Below are positions 27,864 to 37,057 of a DNA stretch of 38,042 bases, in pieces. The position numbers and the translations under genes were made by a program. The notes below the pieces were generated by a model. The model worked only from the letters and a program-made list of their open reading frames with translations, was not told the DNA's origin and did no database searches. Source of the DNA: a bacterium (GTDB taxonomy: Bacteria; UBP15; UBA6099; DSWB01); the NCBI GenBank assembly GCA_020061125.1, contig JAGUYV010000085.1:1-38042 (forward strand), in the 5' to 3' direction. Numbering within the stretch: the first letter of the stretch is position 1; each line of letters opens with the position of its first letter.

Positions 27864-28358
27864 ATGACCACGGGAGCCAGCTTGAGCGCTCTTCAACAGG
27901 CGCTCGAATTCGAGAAGAACGGCAAACAGTACTACACCGAGGCCGCGGCCAAAGCCCAGGACCCGGCCACGCAGGCGCTGTTCAACATGCTCGTCGAGGA
28001 AGAGCAGAACCATCTCAATTATCTGCTCAATCTCTATGAGTACCTCAAAGCCAACGACAAATGGCCCGAGAAGATCACCATCGAACTGGATAAGGATTTC
28101 GATCAGATTTTCGCAACGGCCCGCGAACAGATTGACACCAACATCAAGGTGTCAACGGACCAGATGGAAGCCATGCGCCACGCCGTGGACATGGAGAACA
28201 AGGGCAAGGCCATGTACCTGGATCTTGCCGCAAAAGCCCTGGACCCCCTGGAACGGGAGCTGTTCGAGCTTCTCGCCGACTGGGAAAAGGGCCATGCCGC
28301 GTATTGCGAGGATTACTACAACTTCTACACGGATCACGGCATGTTCACCGAAGACTGA
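27864..28358 (+). CDS. Rubrerythrin/ferritin-like diiron protein
   Basis: ALEFEKNGKQYYTEAAAKAQDPATQALFNMLVEEEQNH and a second repeat AVDMENKGKAMYLDLAAKALDPLERELFELLADWEKGH. Confidence 0.85.
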   Translation: MTTGASLSALQQALEFEKNGKQYYTEAAAKAQDPATQALFNMLVEEEQNHLNYLLNLYEYLKANDKWPEKITIELDKDFDQIFATAREQIDTNIKVSTDQMEAMRHAVDMENKGKAMYLDLAAKALDPLERELFELLADWEKGHAAYCEDYYNFYTDHGMFTED

Positions 28359-28492
28359 TGCCGCGCGCGCCGGGCGCGGAAGCGCCCGGCGCGTTTCGTT
28401 CTCCACGCCGAAAATTTAATATTGTACAAAGCCGTAGAAGCATTGACTGTGTTTTTGTGTGCGCTCTTGGTGCTGATGTTGCTTTTTAGTTC

Positions 28493-28668
28493 GTCATTCC
28501 AACGAAGGTTGGAATCCATTGTCACGCCGTTAACAGCGCTTGCATAGAGGCAGTCAGTTTATTGAACCTCTTAAGCGTGGAATCCGGTTAATACGCATTA
28601 CCACATGACGCGCTTGATGAACCTTCTCGCCTGTGGATTCCAGCTAAATACATGCTGGAATGACGCTC
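28493..28668. repeat. Cluster of REP/MITE-like palindromic units
   Basis: GTCATTCCAACGAAGGTTGGAATCCA (28493-28518), TGGATTCCAGCTAAATACATGCTGGAATGAC (28634-28664), degenerate copy at 28577-28609. Confidence 0.65.
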
Positions 28669-28796
28669 ATAAAACGATTTTCAACGATAACAGCCACATA
28701 AACAGAAATGCCAATTCTCCAATATTTAGTGATTGTATGTTTGAGGAGCTTGCCCTGCAATTCTGGAACATTGCAGATCATTTCATGTGAACGCAG

Positions 28797-30206
28797 TCAC
28801 TTCTTTCCGGTCAGCCTGCGCAGCAGGCGCGCCGCCGGCGTGTCGTCAAGCTGCAGCGTGCGCTCGTTCAGCGGATAGAACAGGAATATGAAGAATCCGA
28901 TGAGCACAAAGACCCCGGTCACGGGGCCGAGCAGTTTCACGCCCATGTTGTTCTCCATAGAGTACCCGTATCTCTCGAACAGAAAACCCTGGATCAGGAA
29001 GGTGAAGGCAATGGCGTATTTTTGAAGGAACCCCTGCGCGCCGAAGAAAATGGCCTCGCGCCGCTTGCCGTAAAGCTTCTCGTCGTAGTCCGCGATGTCC
29101 GCGATGATCGGCAGGCCCATGCACATGATCACGGCCACGGGGAAGCCCGTCAGAAAGAACACCGCGTAGCCCCAGGTCAGAGGCAGCTTGAGCGACAGAC
29201 CCGCGAGGTTGAGATTCACCCAGTGGATCGGGATCCGGTCCAGTACGAACATGAAGGGCAGAATCAGCGCCATCATGCCGTTGCCGAGCGAGTACACGAA
29301 TTTCTTGGTGTATTTGTCCGCGAGTTTGAAAATGATCACGAACGAAATCACGATGGAGATCACGATGACGCCGAAGAGCAGGGGCAGGTAGCTCTCGGGC
29401 AGGCGCAGCAGCACGGTGATCACGAACATCAGCCCGTTCATGAGCGTCTGGAACCCGAGGAGCATGAACAGGGAACTGATCACGAAAATCAGAAACGCCT
29501 TGTTGGTGAAGGTCCACTTGAGGGCGTCCATGATGCTGTAATGATCCGCCTCGTGCTCGCCGCAGTATTTGGTCTCGGGCACGCCCAGGACCACGGCGTA
29601 AATGGACACGAAGCCCATGGCGGCGATGATGATGAACATTTGGGGATGCGCCCGGATTGGCTCGAAAAACGCAGGCAGGGCCATGACCACGCCCGTGCCC
29701 ACAAGAAGAAAGATCTGCATGAGCTGCGAGAGCAGAATGCGCTCCTCGCTGGTGCGCACGATCTCGCCCAGCAGCGCCAGATATGGGCAGAACACCAGCG
29801 TGATGCACAGCCAGAAAAATGTCTGGATGACAATCAGCCACAGAGCGGTTCCCAGGGTGTTGGGCGGAAACGGCGGGAACCACATGAGCAGGAAGAACGC
29901 GCACATGGGCAGGCCGCCGAACATGATGAACGGCATGCGGCGTCCCCAGCGCGTGCGCGTGCGGTCGCTGAAATATCCCACGATCGGCTCCAGAAACCCG
30001 TCCACGAACCGGCCGATGAACAGCGCCGTGCTCACGATGGAGATCTTCAGCAGCGGCGGATACTCCGGGTTGTCCTGTGAACAGTAGTAATAAGTCAGAA
30101 ACATTCCGAAGGACCACTGCAGCAACTGGCTGGACATGTTTCCCGAGGAATACAGGATGCCGCGCCACAGGGGTAGTTTCGGCAGGTTGGCCTTGCTCTG
30201 CGCCAT
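28797..30206 (-). CDS. MFS transporter, GPH (sugar:cation symporter)-like
   Basis: ILYSSGNMSSQLLQWSFGMFLTYYYC, GFLEPIVGYFSDRTRTRWGRRMPFIMFGGLPM; ~12 TM segments. Confidence 0.9.
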   Translation of the reverse strand: MAQSKANLPKLPLWRGILYSSGNMSSQLLQWSFGMFLTYYYCSQDNPEYPPLLKISIVSTALFIGRFVDGFLEPIVGYFSDRTRTRWGRRMPFIMFGGLPMCAFFLLMWFPPFPPNTLGTALWLIVIQTFFWLCITLVFCPYLALLGEIVRTSEERILLSQLMQIFLLVGTGVVMALPAFFEPIRAHPQMFIIIAAMGFVSIYAVVLGVPETKYCGEHEADHYSIMDALKWTFTNKAFLIFVISSLFMLLGFQTLMNGLMFVITVLLRLPESYLPLLFGVIVISIVISFVIIFKLADKYTKKFVYSLGNGMMALILPFMFVLDRIPIHWVNLNLAGLSLKLPLTWGYAVFFLTGFPVAVIMCMGLPIIADIADYDEKLYGKRREAIFFGAQGFLQKYAIAFTFLIQGFLFERYGYSMENNMGVKLLGPVTGVFVLIGFFIFLFYPLNERTLQLDDTPAARLLRRLTGKK

Positions 30207-30309
30207 GGATGGGACACCGCCTCTTGTCAAAAATATGAATCATTATAGCCGCAAACGCGCGCGGGGTGATACAATAGCGCTGAAATCTCAAGGGAGGGAG
30301 ACCCGCCTT

Positions 30310-30822
30310 ATGTCTTCCGTGAACGATCGGCTGCGACAGTCTCTGAACGAATTCAATGAAAAGGCCGCCATGCGCCTCGCGGACCTTCTGGCGCGCGCCT
30401 CGGAAAAAGTGGACGAGGAAGAAGCCCGGGGAAATATCAAAAATGTGCTCAATGTGATTTCCGTGCTGCCCAGCATTCTGAACCTTGCCGTGAATCTGGT
30501 GTTCGACCCGCGCGTGCCGTTCATGAAGAAGTTTCAGATCGGCGTGATTGTGGCGTACATGATATCCCCCGGCGAAGCGCTCATTGACGCCCTGGCCGGG
30601 CCGGTGGCGTATCTGGACGACGCCGTGCTCACCCTGTACATCGTGTTCCTGGTGGCCCAGCTCATCGGCTCCCTGGGCGAGGATGTGATCCGCGACAACT
30701 GGATCGGCGACCCCGCGCACGCGGATGAACTGGTCAAAGCCGCCAAGGCCCTGGGCGGATTCCTGGGAACGCGCGTAACCGTGGATCAGGCGCGGGACAT
30801 GCTCCAGCCCGCGGCCGAATAG
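30310..30822 (+). CDS. DUF1232 (YkvA-like) membrane protein
   Basis: FMKKFQIGVIVAYMISPGEALIDALAGPVAYLDDAVLTLYIV. Confidence 0.75.
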   Translation: MSSVNDRLRQSLNEFNEKAAMRLADLLARASEKVDEEEARGNIKNVLNVISVLPSILNLAVNLVFDPRVPFMKKFQIGVIVAYMISPGEALIDALAGPVAYLDDAVLTLYIVFLVAQLIGSLGEDVIRDNWIGDPAHADELVKAAKALGGFLGTRVTVDQARDMLQPAAE

Positions 30823-30867
30823 TCCCCGCGGCGCTATTCTCCGAGTATTTCATCAAAGGATGGCATC

Positions 30868-31608
30868 ATGAAAAAAGCAGTGGTCATCGGCGCAAGCTCG
30901 GGAATCGGCGAAGCCGTGGCGCGCGAGTTGTCGCAGCGCGGATGGGCCGTGGGCGTGGCCGCACGGCGCGAGCAGCAGCTTGAGGACCTGGTTGCGGACC
31001 TTTCCGGAACAGCGCACTGGCAGGTCATGGACATCAAAGATACAGACAACGCGCGCGCGGGGCTTGATGCGCTCATCGGCGCCCTCGGCGGCATGGATTT
31101 GCTTGTGATCAGCGCGGCCCTGGCAAACCCGCGGGGCGAGCGCTCGTGGGAAATCGAAAAAGCGCAGATAGATGTGAACATCACCGGATTCACCGCCTTG
31201 GCGTGCCACGGGTGGAACTATTTCGCGAGCCGGGGCAGGGGCCATCTGGCGGGCATCTCGTCCGTGGCAGGGCTGCGCGGAAACCGCATGAATCCCATGT
31301 ACGCCGCATGCAAAGCCTACATGTTCCGTTATCTCGAAGGCCTGCGCCTGCGCGCCCTGCACGAAAACCTCGACATCAAGGTCACGGACATCCGCCCCGG
31401 TTTCATTGACACGGCCATGGACGGCACCAAGCACATCAAGGAAGCCAAACTCCTGCGCGCCATTGTTCTGCCCCCGGACAAGGCCGCAAAACAGATCTGC
31501 GACGCGCTCGAAAAAGGGCGCCGCACGGTTTATGTCCCCGAAGTCTGGAAGACCGTGGAACTGCCCTATCAGTTGATCCCGGACTTCCTGTATGAAAAGC
31601 TCATGTGA
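30868..31608 (+). CDS. Short-chain dehydrogenase/reductase
   Basis: AVVIGASSGIGEAVAREL, SSVAGLRGN, YAACKAYMFRYLEGLR. Confidence 0.92.
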   Translation: MKKAVVIGASSGIGEAVARELSQRGWAVGVAARREQQLEDLVADLSGTAHWQVMDIKDTDNARAGLDALIGALGGMDLLVISAALANPRGERSWEIEKAQIDVNITGFTALACHGWNYFASRGRGHLAGISSVAGLRGNRMNPMYAACKAYMFRYLEGLRLRALHENLDIKVTDIRPGFIDTAMDGTKHIKEAKLLRAIVLPPDKAAKQICDALEKGRRTVYVPEVWKTVELPYQLIPDFLYEKLM

Positions 31609-31829
31609 GCCTGCCGCGCAAAACCGCGAAAGTACGGCTTCATAACCAATTGCATTTTTACTGAAAGTTTTTCCCCGGTTTTGTTTTCTCTTTTCTTTAC
31701 CGATCACAGAAAATATTTTTGAATATTTGTTATTTTCGACAATTACAACATTATAATTATTGATAAATGTGATATTAAAAAACAATTGGGACATATCAAA
31801 ATAAATTCGACGGTGCGAGGAAACGACAA

Positions 31830-32507
31830 GTGAGCGGATTGGCCAACTCCCTGTTCTGCCCGCACTGCGGGTATGAAAACAGCCGGAGAAACAATTTTTG
31901 CGGCAGGTGTTCGCGGCCAATCCGCAGCGCGCGGGAATTTGGGACGCAGGTCCGGAATGCGATCCTTGCGGGGCAGGGCGTCAATGGCGGCGGCGTATGC
32001 CCGGGCATTGATCTCGAGCCTGCGGCCATTGGCGGTTCATCGTGGCGCGCAAGCCTGGAGCAGACGCAGACCAATGCCGGGCCTTTGCGCACGGAACATC
32101 CTGAAGACACGGCGGCAGAAGCGCTTGTGTGCCATTCGTGCGGGCTGATGATTTCCGGCAATCTGCGCATCGAGGTTTACAGCCGGTTTGTGCTGGTGCG
32201 GGTGCATGCGGAATATCTGGATCCGGAAACGAGCCGTGCGCTCACGGACGCCCTGGACAGTTTCGGGGGCGGCAGGCGCGTGATTGTGGACCTCGGGCTT
32301 GTGCGAGGCGCGGAGCTGATGCATTTGCGCGCGCTCATGGGGCGAGCAGGCCGCGCGGATGTGCGAATTGCGGGGCTGCGGCCGGATCTGCTGCGCGCTG
32401 TGTGCGGTTCCGCGCGCGCGCATGCGCCAGGCGTGTGGCAAAGCGTGAATCAGTGTCTTGAGGAGTGGGGCATTCCTTGTCCGGTTATGGAGAAGACGGC
32501 GCCTTGA
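31830..32507 (+). CDS. Zinc-ribbon protein with degenerate STAS-like C-terminus (GTG start)
   Basis: FCPHCGYENSRRNNFCGRCSRPI; LVCHSCGLM; RRVIVDLGLVRGAELMHLRALMGRAGRADVRIAGL. Confidence 0.6.
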   Translation: MSGLANSLFCPHCGYENSRRNNFCGRCSRPIRSAREFGTQVRNAILAGQGVNGGGVCPGIDLEPAAIGGSSWRASLEQTQTNAGPLRTEHPEDTAAEALVCHSCGLMISGNLRIEVYSRFVLVRVHAEYLDPETSRALTDALDSFGGGRRVIVDLGLVRGAELMHLRALMGRAGRADVRIAGLRPDLLRAVCGSARAHAPGVWQSVNQCLEEWGIPCPVMEKTAP

Positions 32508-32589
32508 AAAGACCCAAAACATGCGCGGCCGGGCGCGGGAGGTTCAACCTGGGGGAGGCTGGCTGCCGCCCCGGCCCGTATGTTTTTTC

Positions 32590-32619
32590 TTGACTGATTG
32601 CCAAACAGAATGGTATTAT
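32590..32619 (+). promoter_or_regulatory. Sigma70-like promoter upstream of the second zinc-ribbon/STAS gene
   Basis: TTGACT-N18-TATTAT. Confidence 0.5.
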
Positions 32620-32765
32620 ATCTTTACAGTAACAGTGAAATCTCCGCCGCGAATTACGGACCCGAATTCCGGCATTATCTGGCGGAGAGCCGCAGACATC
32701 CCAGTGACATAGAGTCTTGCCGGAAACCGCGCGCCGCGCGGCGCTTTCGGTGTGGAGTGTGCCGC

Positions 32766-33335
32766 ATGTCCACGCAATTTCTCTTCTGCCCCAAGTGCGG
32801 GTTTCAGAACACCGGCAAGAACAATTTCTGCTCGCGCTGCGGCAACAAACTGCGCACAGCGGCGTCTTTCGCGCCCGCCGCGCCGGCAGCACCTTCCGCG
32901 CCGCCAGTTCCCCAGGAACTGCGTTGCGGAAATTGCGGGCACGCCAATCCCCCGGATGCGGAATTCTGCCGCGGATGCTCCATGCCCATGTCAGCGCTTG
33001 TGACCGTGGACAACCAGGACGATCTCATTTACATCAAGCTGAACATGCCGGAGCTGGATTTCGAGAATCACCGGGTTCTGGCGCCGGTGTTCAAGGCCGT
33101 GATGCGCAAGAAGATCATCGTGGATGTGAGCGCCGTGAAGTGGATGGACAGCACGGGCATCGGCGCGCTGGTGTCGCAGGTGTACCGGTTCACGCGCACC
33201 GGGCAGGAGATGAAAATTGTGGGCATGAATTCAAAAATCCTGGGCGCCGTGAAGCAGTTGCAGGTGGACAATGTGCTGGAGCTTTTTGAGACCGTCAGCC
33301 ATGCACGCGTTTCCTGGGGCCTGACGCCTTCCTGA
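32766..33335 (+). CDS. Double zinc-ribbon + STAS (anti-sigma antagonist-like) protein
   Basis: FCPKCGFQNTGKNNFCSRCGNKL, LRCGNCGHANPPDAEFCRGCSMPM; KKIIVDVSAVKWMDSTGIGALVSQVYRF. Confidence 0.85.
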   Translation: MSTQFLFCPKCGFQNTGKNNFCSRCGNKLRTAASFAPAAPAAPSAPPVPQELRCGNCGHANPPDAEFCRGCSMPMSALVTVDNQDDLIYIKLNMPELDFENHRVLAPVFKAVMRKKIIVDVSAVKWMDSTGIGALVSQVYRFTRTGQEMKIVGMNSKILGAVKQLQVDNVLELFETVSHARVSWGLTPS

Positions 33336-34542
33336 TTACAAACGACAAATCCGAAATGAATTGCTGGAGTAGGATTAGGTCCGTTCCTTTTTTTGGGCGG
33401 TTGATCCCTTTGAGCTGGCAGTCAATGTCCAGGAGGCGGCGCATCACGGCCTCGATGGTTTTGAGGGGCATGAGGCGGGCGCGGCGCACGGCGTGGTGCA
33501 CCACGAACGGGGTGCGCTCGGGCAGGCATTTTCCATCCCGCGCCAGAACCGCGCGCTCGCTCTGGCCCACGCGCGCGCATTCCGAGATCACCTGCGCCTT
33601 GTTGTAGCGTGCGGGCATGCGTTTGAAATATCCCCTGTCCAGGAGATAGCGCGCCTGCCACGCGTCGCGCAGCGCGCCGCCGAACGAGGCCACGATCATC
33701 AGCGGTTGGGTGTTGCCTTCCAGCGCCATGTCCAGCATGCGCAGGGCTTCGTCTCCGCGCCCGTCCATGATGCTGTCGAATATCTGATAAACGAACTGGT
33801 CGTCGCTGGAGGTGACGAGCGTGCGGACATGATCTTCAGTGACCAGTTCGCCCTCGCCCAGAAACACGGCGAGCTTTTCGATTTCATTGGCCAGGTGCCG
33901 CAGGTCGGACCCGGCCCACGCCAGGAAGAATTCGGCGGTGTCGCCCGCCATGCGCAGGCTGCGGGCCATGAGCCGCGAGTTGATCCAGCCGGCCATCTGG
34001 TTTTCCCAGAGTTTCTCGAAAGCAACCACGGCGCCCTTGTCGCTGAAGTGCGGGTACAGGCGCTGCACGAATTTGTCCGAGCGGCGGCCGGTGAGGGTCT
34101 TGACCGCCTTGAGCGGCTCGTGGCACAGCAGGACCGTGACCACGCCCTCGAGGGGTTCCTCGACCGCGCGCTCGAAACGGCGGTATGCGCTCCAGTTGGA
34201 AAACTTGTCCGGATTTTTGGCTTTGGCGGGCGGGTTGGGCACGCGCTTGAGCGCGGGGACATGCGCATTGTCAACAATTAGCAACTTACCCTCGTCGAAC
34301 AGGGACATGGCGCTGGCGGCCTCGGCCCAGGCGTCCACGGCGCCGTCGCCCTCGGCCCAGTCGAATTTCTGCATGGCGCCCGCGCGCGCGGCGTCGTCCG
34401 GCCACAGCAGTTTCACCAGGTCCGAGGCGAATTCCTTGTTCAGAAATTCGTACTCGCCGTGGCATACATAAAAGGGCCGTGCGGCGGCTGATTTGAGTTT
34501 GTCCAGGGCCGTGGGGCCTGAAAGTTCCATGCCGGGCGTCAT
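33295..34542 (-). CDS. holA: DNA polymerase III delta subunit
   Basis: RPFYVCHGEYEFLNKEFASDLVKLLWPDD; FFLAWAGSDLRHLANEIEKLAVFLGEGELVTEDHVRTLVTSSDDQFVYQIFDSIMDG. Confidence 0.88.
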   Translation of the reverse strand: MTPGMELSGPTALDKLKSAAARPFYVCHGEYEFLNKEFASDLVKLLWPDDAARAGAMQKFDWAEGDGAVDAWAEAASAMSLFDEGKLLIVDNAHVPALKRVPNPPAKAKNPDKFSNWSAYRRFERAVEEPLEGVVTVLLCHEPLKAVKTLTGRRSDKFVQRLYPHFSDKGAVVAFEKLWENQMAGWINSRLMARSLRMAGDTAEFFLAWAGSDLRHLANEIEKLAVFLGEGELVTEDHVRTLVTSSDDQFVYQIFDSIMDGRGDEALRMLDMALEGNTQPLMIVASFGGALRDAWQARYLLDRGYFKRMPARYNKAQVISECARVGQSERAVLARDGKCLPERTPFVVHHAVRRARLMPLKTIEAVMRRLLDIDCQLKGINRPKKGTDLILLQQFISDLSFVIRKASGPRKRVHG

Positions 34543-34659
34543 CCTCGAAGCCGCAGTATGCGGCGTGCGTCACGGGGATTATTATAGCGGGTCCGGGGCG
34601 CAATGCGCGACCCCGTGCGCCAGGTTTCCACGGAAGCGCGCCGGGCTTTGCGATTCTTG

Positions 34660-34688
34660 TTGAAATCCGCGCAGGGTATCATTATAAT
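34660..34688 (+). promoter_or_regulatory. Sigma70-like promoter of rplU-rpmA
   Basis: TTGAAA-N17-TATAAT. Confidence 0.75.
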
Positions 34689-34764
34689 CTGTAACTTGGG
34701 ACGCGTCCCTGCATTCCCGTGTCTTTTTTCAGGGGGCGCAGCACATCAGAAAGGTGTCGGAATC

Positions 34765-35076
34765 ATGGCAGCCATTATACAGGCAGGCTCCAAGCAGTAC
34801 AAGGTGGAGGAAGGCTCGATCATCCAGGTGGATCTCATTGCGGGAAATCCCGGAGATACCGTGGAACTGGACAAAGTGCTCGCGGTCATCGGCAGCGGCC
34901 CCGCGGTTTTCGGCAAACCCTTTGTGGAAGGCGCCAAAGCGCAGGCCACGATTGTGGCCCACACCAAGGGCAAGAAGATCGAAGTGTTCAGGTACAAGCC
35001 CAAAAAGCGCATCCGTATCCACACGGGTCACCGCCAGAAATACACTGAACTGAAAATTGACAAAATCACCGTGTAA
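34765..35076 (+). CDS. rplU: 50S ribosomal protein L21
   Basis: [40 protein letters not shown]...[21 protein letters not shown]. Confidence 0.97.
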   Translation: MAAIIQAGSKQYKVEEGSIIQVDLIAGNPGDTVELDKVLAVIGSGPAVFGKPFVEGAKAQATIVAHTKGKKIEVFRYKPKKRIRIHTGHRQKYTELKIDKITV

Positions 35077-35094
35077 CCGGGAAGGAGATCACCA

Positions 35095-35355
35095 ATGGCA
35101 CATAAAAAGGGACAGGGCAGCAGCAGCAACGGCCGGGACAGCAATCCCAAAATGCTGGGAGTCAAACTGTACGGCGGCCAGACGGCCAAGCCCGGCGCGA
35201 TCATTGTGCGCCAGCGCGGCACCAAATTCCTCCCCGGCGAAAATGTGGGCCTGGGCAAGGACTACACCATCTTTTCCCTCATTGACGGCCGCGTGGCGTT
35301 CGAGCGCGTGGGCAAGGACAGAAAACGCGTGTGCGTGTACGCCGCGGAGAACTGA
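35095..35355 (+). CDS. rpmA: 50S ribosomal protein L27
   Basis: [65 protein letters not shown]. Confidence 0.97.
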   Translation: MAHKKGQGSSSNGRDSNPKMLGVKLYGGQTAKPGAIIVRQRGTKFLPGENVGLGKDYTIFSLIDGRVAFERVGKDRKRVCVYAAEN

Positions 35356-35396
35356 ACCCCTCGCGCCACACAACAACCGCATTCAAAGATTATCCG

Positions 35397-35426
35397 GAGC
35401 GTCCTGCGCACAGCAGGGCGCTCTTT
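35397..35426 (+). terminator. Terminator after rpmA
   Basis: GAGCGTCCTGC-GCACA-GCAGGGCGCTC-TTT; 11-bp stem with one G-U. Confidence 0.75.
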
Positions 35427-35590
35427 GCGTTGGCGCGCCCGTGTCCCGGAGTTCGGGTTTCGATCAGCGCTGATTGGGGACTCGTAATCTTCGCAACACG
35501 ATTAAGACATTGTTTTGCAGAAATCCATGGGTGAAAACTGTTTCATGCTTGAATCATGTTTATGCAATTCATGAAGCATTGTCCGGCGCA

Positions 35591-36859
35591 TTACTTGACG
35601 CGAGCGATTTCCACGGTTTCAACATTCGATATTTGTGCGTCTTTCACGGTCACGATGAGGATGCCGATGGGGTGCGAATTGTCGTAGGGCACGCTTCCCG
35701 CGGTGGGTGCAGTGAGGATGCGCGTGGCGGCGTGGGTTTCCTCGAATACGCCGTGCACATGGCCGCAGAACAGGGCTTCGGGCCGGCGCTTTTCGAGCAG
35801 CCCGAGAAATTCGGAGCGGCCGGTTTCCGAAAACGGTTTGATGGTGAACATGCCGTTTTTGTCCACCACGGTGTTGGTGGGATTGTGGTGCCCGAACATG
35901 ATGGTTGCTCCGCCGCGGCCCGAAGCGGCCTCCAGAGCCGCGTCCAGGCGCGCCAGTTGCGCGGCCGTAATCGCGCCCTGATCCATGTCCTGTCCGAGGC
36001 CGCCGTACAGGTTGCGCTCGGCCGCGGGCTTTTCGTAGGTGTTCACGCCGATGAGCGAGACGCCGCCGAACCGCGCCTCGCAGGTCAGCGGCCCGAGGTT
36101 TCGCGTCCAGTGCTCGAAGGTGTCGGAGGTGATTTTGCCGCCGCCAGCGCCCGCGGCATAGCCGTCGTGGTTGCCGGGCGCGGACAGCACCGGGAAGCGC
36201 GCGTGGTTTTCCAGAATGTCCATGTATTCGAGGAGTTCGTTCTTGGTTTTCGGAGGGATGTTGCACAGGTCGCCGCAGCACAGGCAGAACTGCACGCCGC
36301 TGTCGTTGAGAATCGCGATTTCACGGCGCATGGCCGCGGCGGTGTCGAAGTCCGGCAGCACATGCGCGATGCGAAAATCGCCGAAGTGAATGTCGGAAAT
36401 CACGCCAAACTGGAAATCGCGCGGGAAGCTGTCAAAGACCGCCACGGCGTGGGGCTGGCGCTCGATGCGCTGCTTGCCGCCACGCCCGGCCGTGACGAAC
36501 AGGTTGTACAGGCCCGGTTCGAGCGGTTTTTCCGCAGCCAGAAATTCCGGGGATGTTCCGTCATCGTTCAGCATTTTTTCCAAATAGTGATCGAGGGGTA
36601 CGGGTTCTCCGCCGCCCTGCGGCATGAGCCAGGCCTTGTCAATGGTCGCAGCGCCCGTGGATTTGCAGGGGATGGGCTGACCGGGCATCACGAACGCAGG
36701 GGCGGCGAAAGATGGGGAGGACACTGCGGTTGTGCCCGGCGCGATTTTTTCCGCCGCGCCCTGGGCCGTGTACGCCATGCCCGGCAGAATGGTGCATGCG
36801 GCGGCGGCCCCGGCCGCCACGCCCGCGGTTTTCAGAAAGTCTCTTCGGGATATGAACAT
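35591..36859 (-). CDS. Tat-exported calcineurin-like metallophosphoesterase
   Basis: SRRDFLKTAGVAAGAAAACTILPG Tat-type signal; FGVISDIHFGD, CCGDLCN, APGNHDGY, MFGHHNPT, CGHVHG. Confidence 0.9.
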   Translation of the reverse strand: MFISRRDFLKTAGVAAGAAAACTILPGMAYTAQGAAEKIAPGTTAVSSPSFAAPAFVMPGQPIPCKSTGAATIDKAWLMPQGGGEPVPLDHYLEKMLNDDGTSPEFLAAEKPLEPGLYNLFVTAGRGGKQRIERQPHAVAVFDSFPRDFQFGVISDIHFGDFRIAHVLPDFDTAAAMRREIAILNDSGVQFCLCCGDLCNIPPKTKNELLEYMDILENHARFPVLSAPGNHDGYAAGAGGGKITSDTFEHWTRNLGPLTCEARFGGVSLIGVNTYEKPAAERNLYGGLGQDMDQGAITAAQLARLDAALEAASGRGGATIMFGHHNPTNTVVDKNGMFTIKPFSETGRSEFLGLLEKRRPEALFCGHVHGVFEETHAATRILTAPTAGSVPYDNSHPIGILIVTVKDAQISNVETVEIARVK

Positions 36860-36976
36860 GCTTCGCTCCTTGTGTGCCTGACTCCGCGCGTGCGGAGCAG
36901 TCCTTACACAATTCTAACAAACGAAATCCAAAATCAAAGCCGCACGACGGCGAAACGGCGCGGCGCGCATTTTTCT

Positions 36977-37006
36977 TTGACAACCCCGAGCCGGGTGATG
37001 TATGAT
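36977..37006 (+). promoter_or_regulatory. Sigma70-like promoter of the downstream SDR gene
   Basis: TTGACA-N18-TATGAT. Confidence 0.6.
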
Positions 37007-37057
37007 CGTGTTCGCGAAGGAAACAGAAACCATAACACCATAGATGGGGGAGGACAA

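Noticed and set aside
28425-28795. Possible degraded gene or insertion sequence in the gap before the MFS gene
   Set aside because: No ORF with transposase motifs; short translated ORFs have no recognisable content. Palindromic repeats explain the region better.
28846-30720. 624-aa minus-strand ORF and 352-aa plus-strand ORF in the same area
   Set aside because: Out-of-frame shadows of the MFS transporter; His/Arg-rich translations with no recognisable domain.
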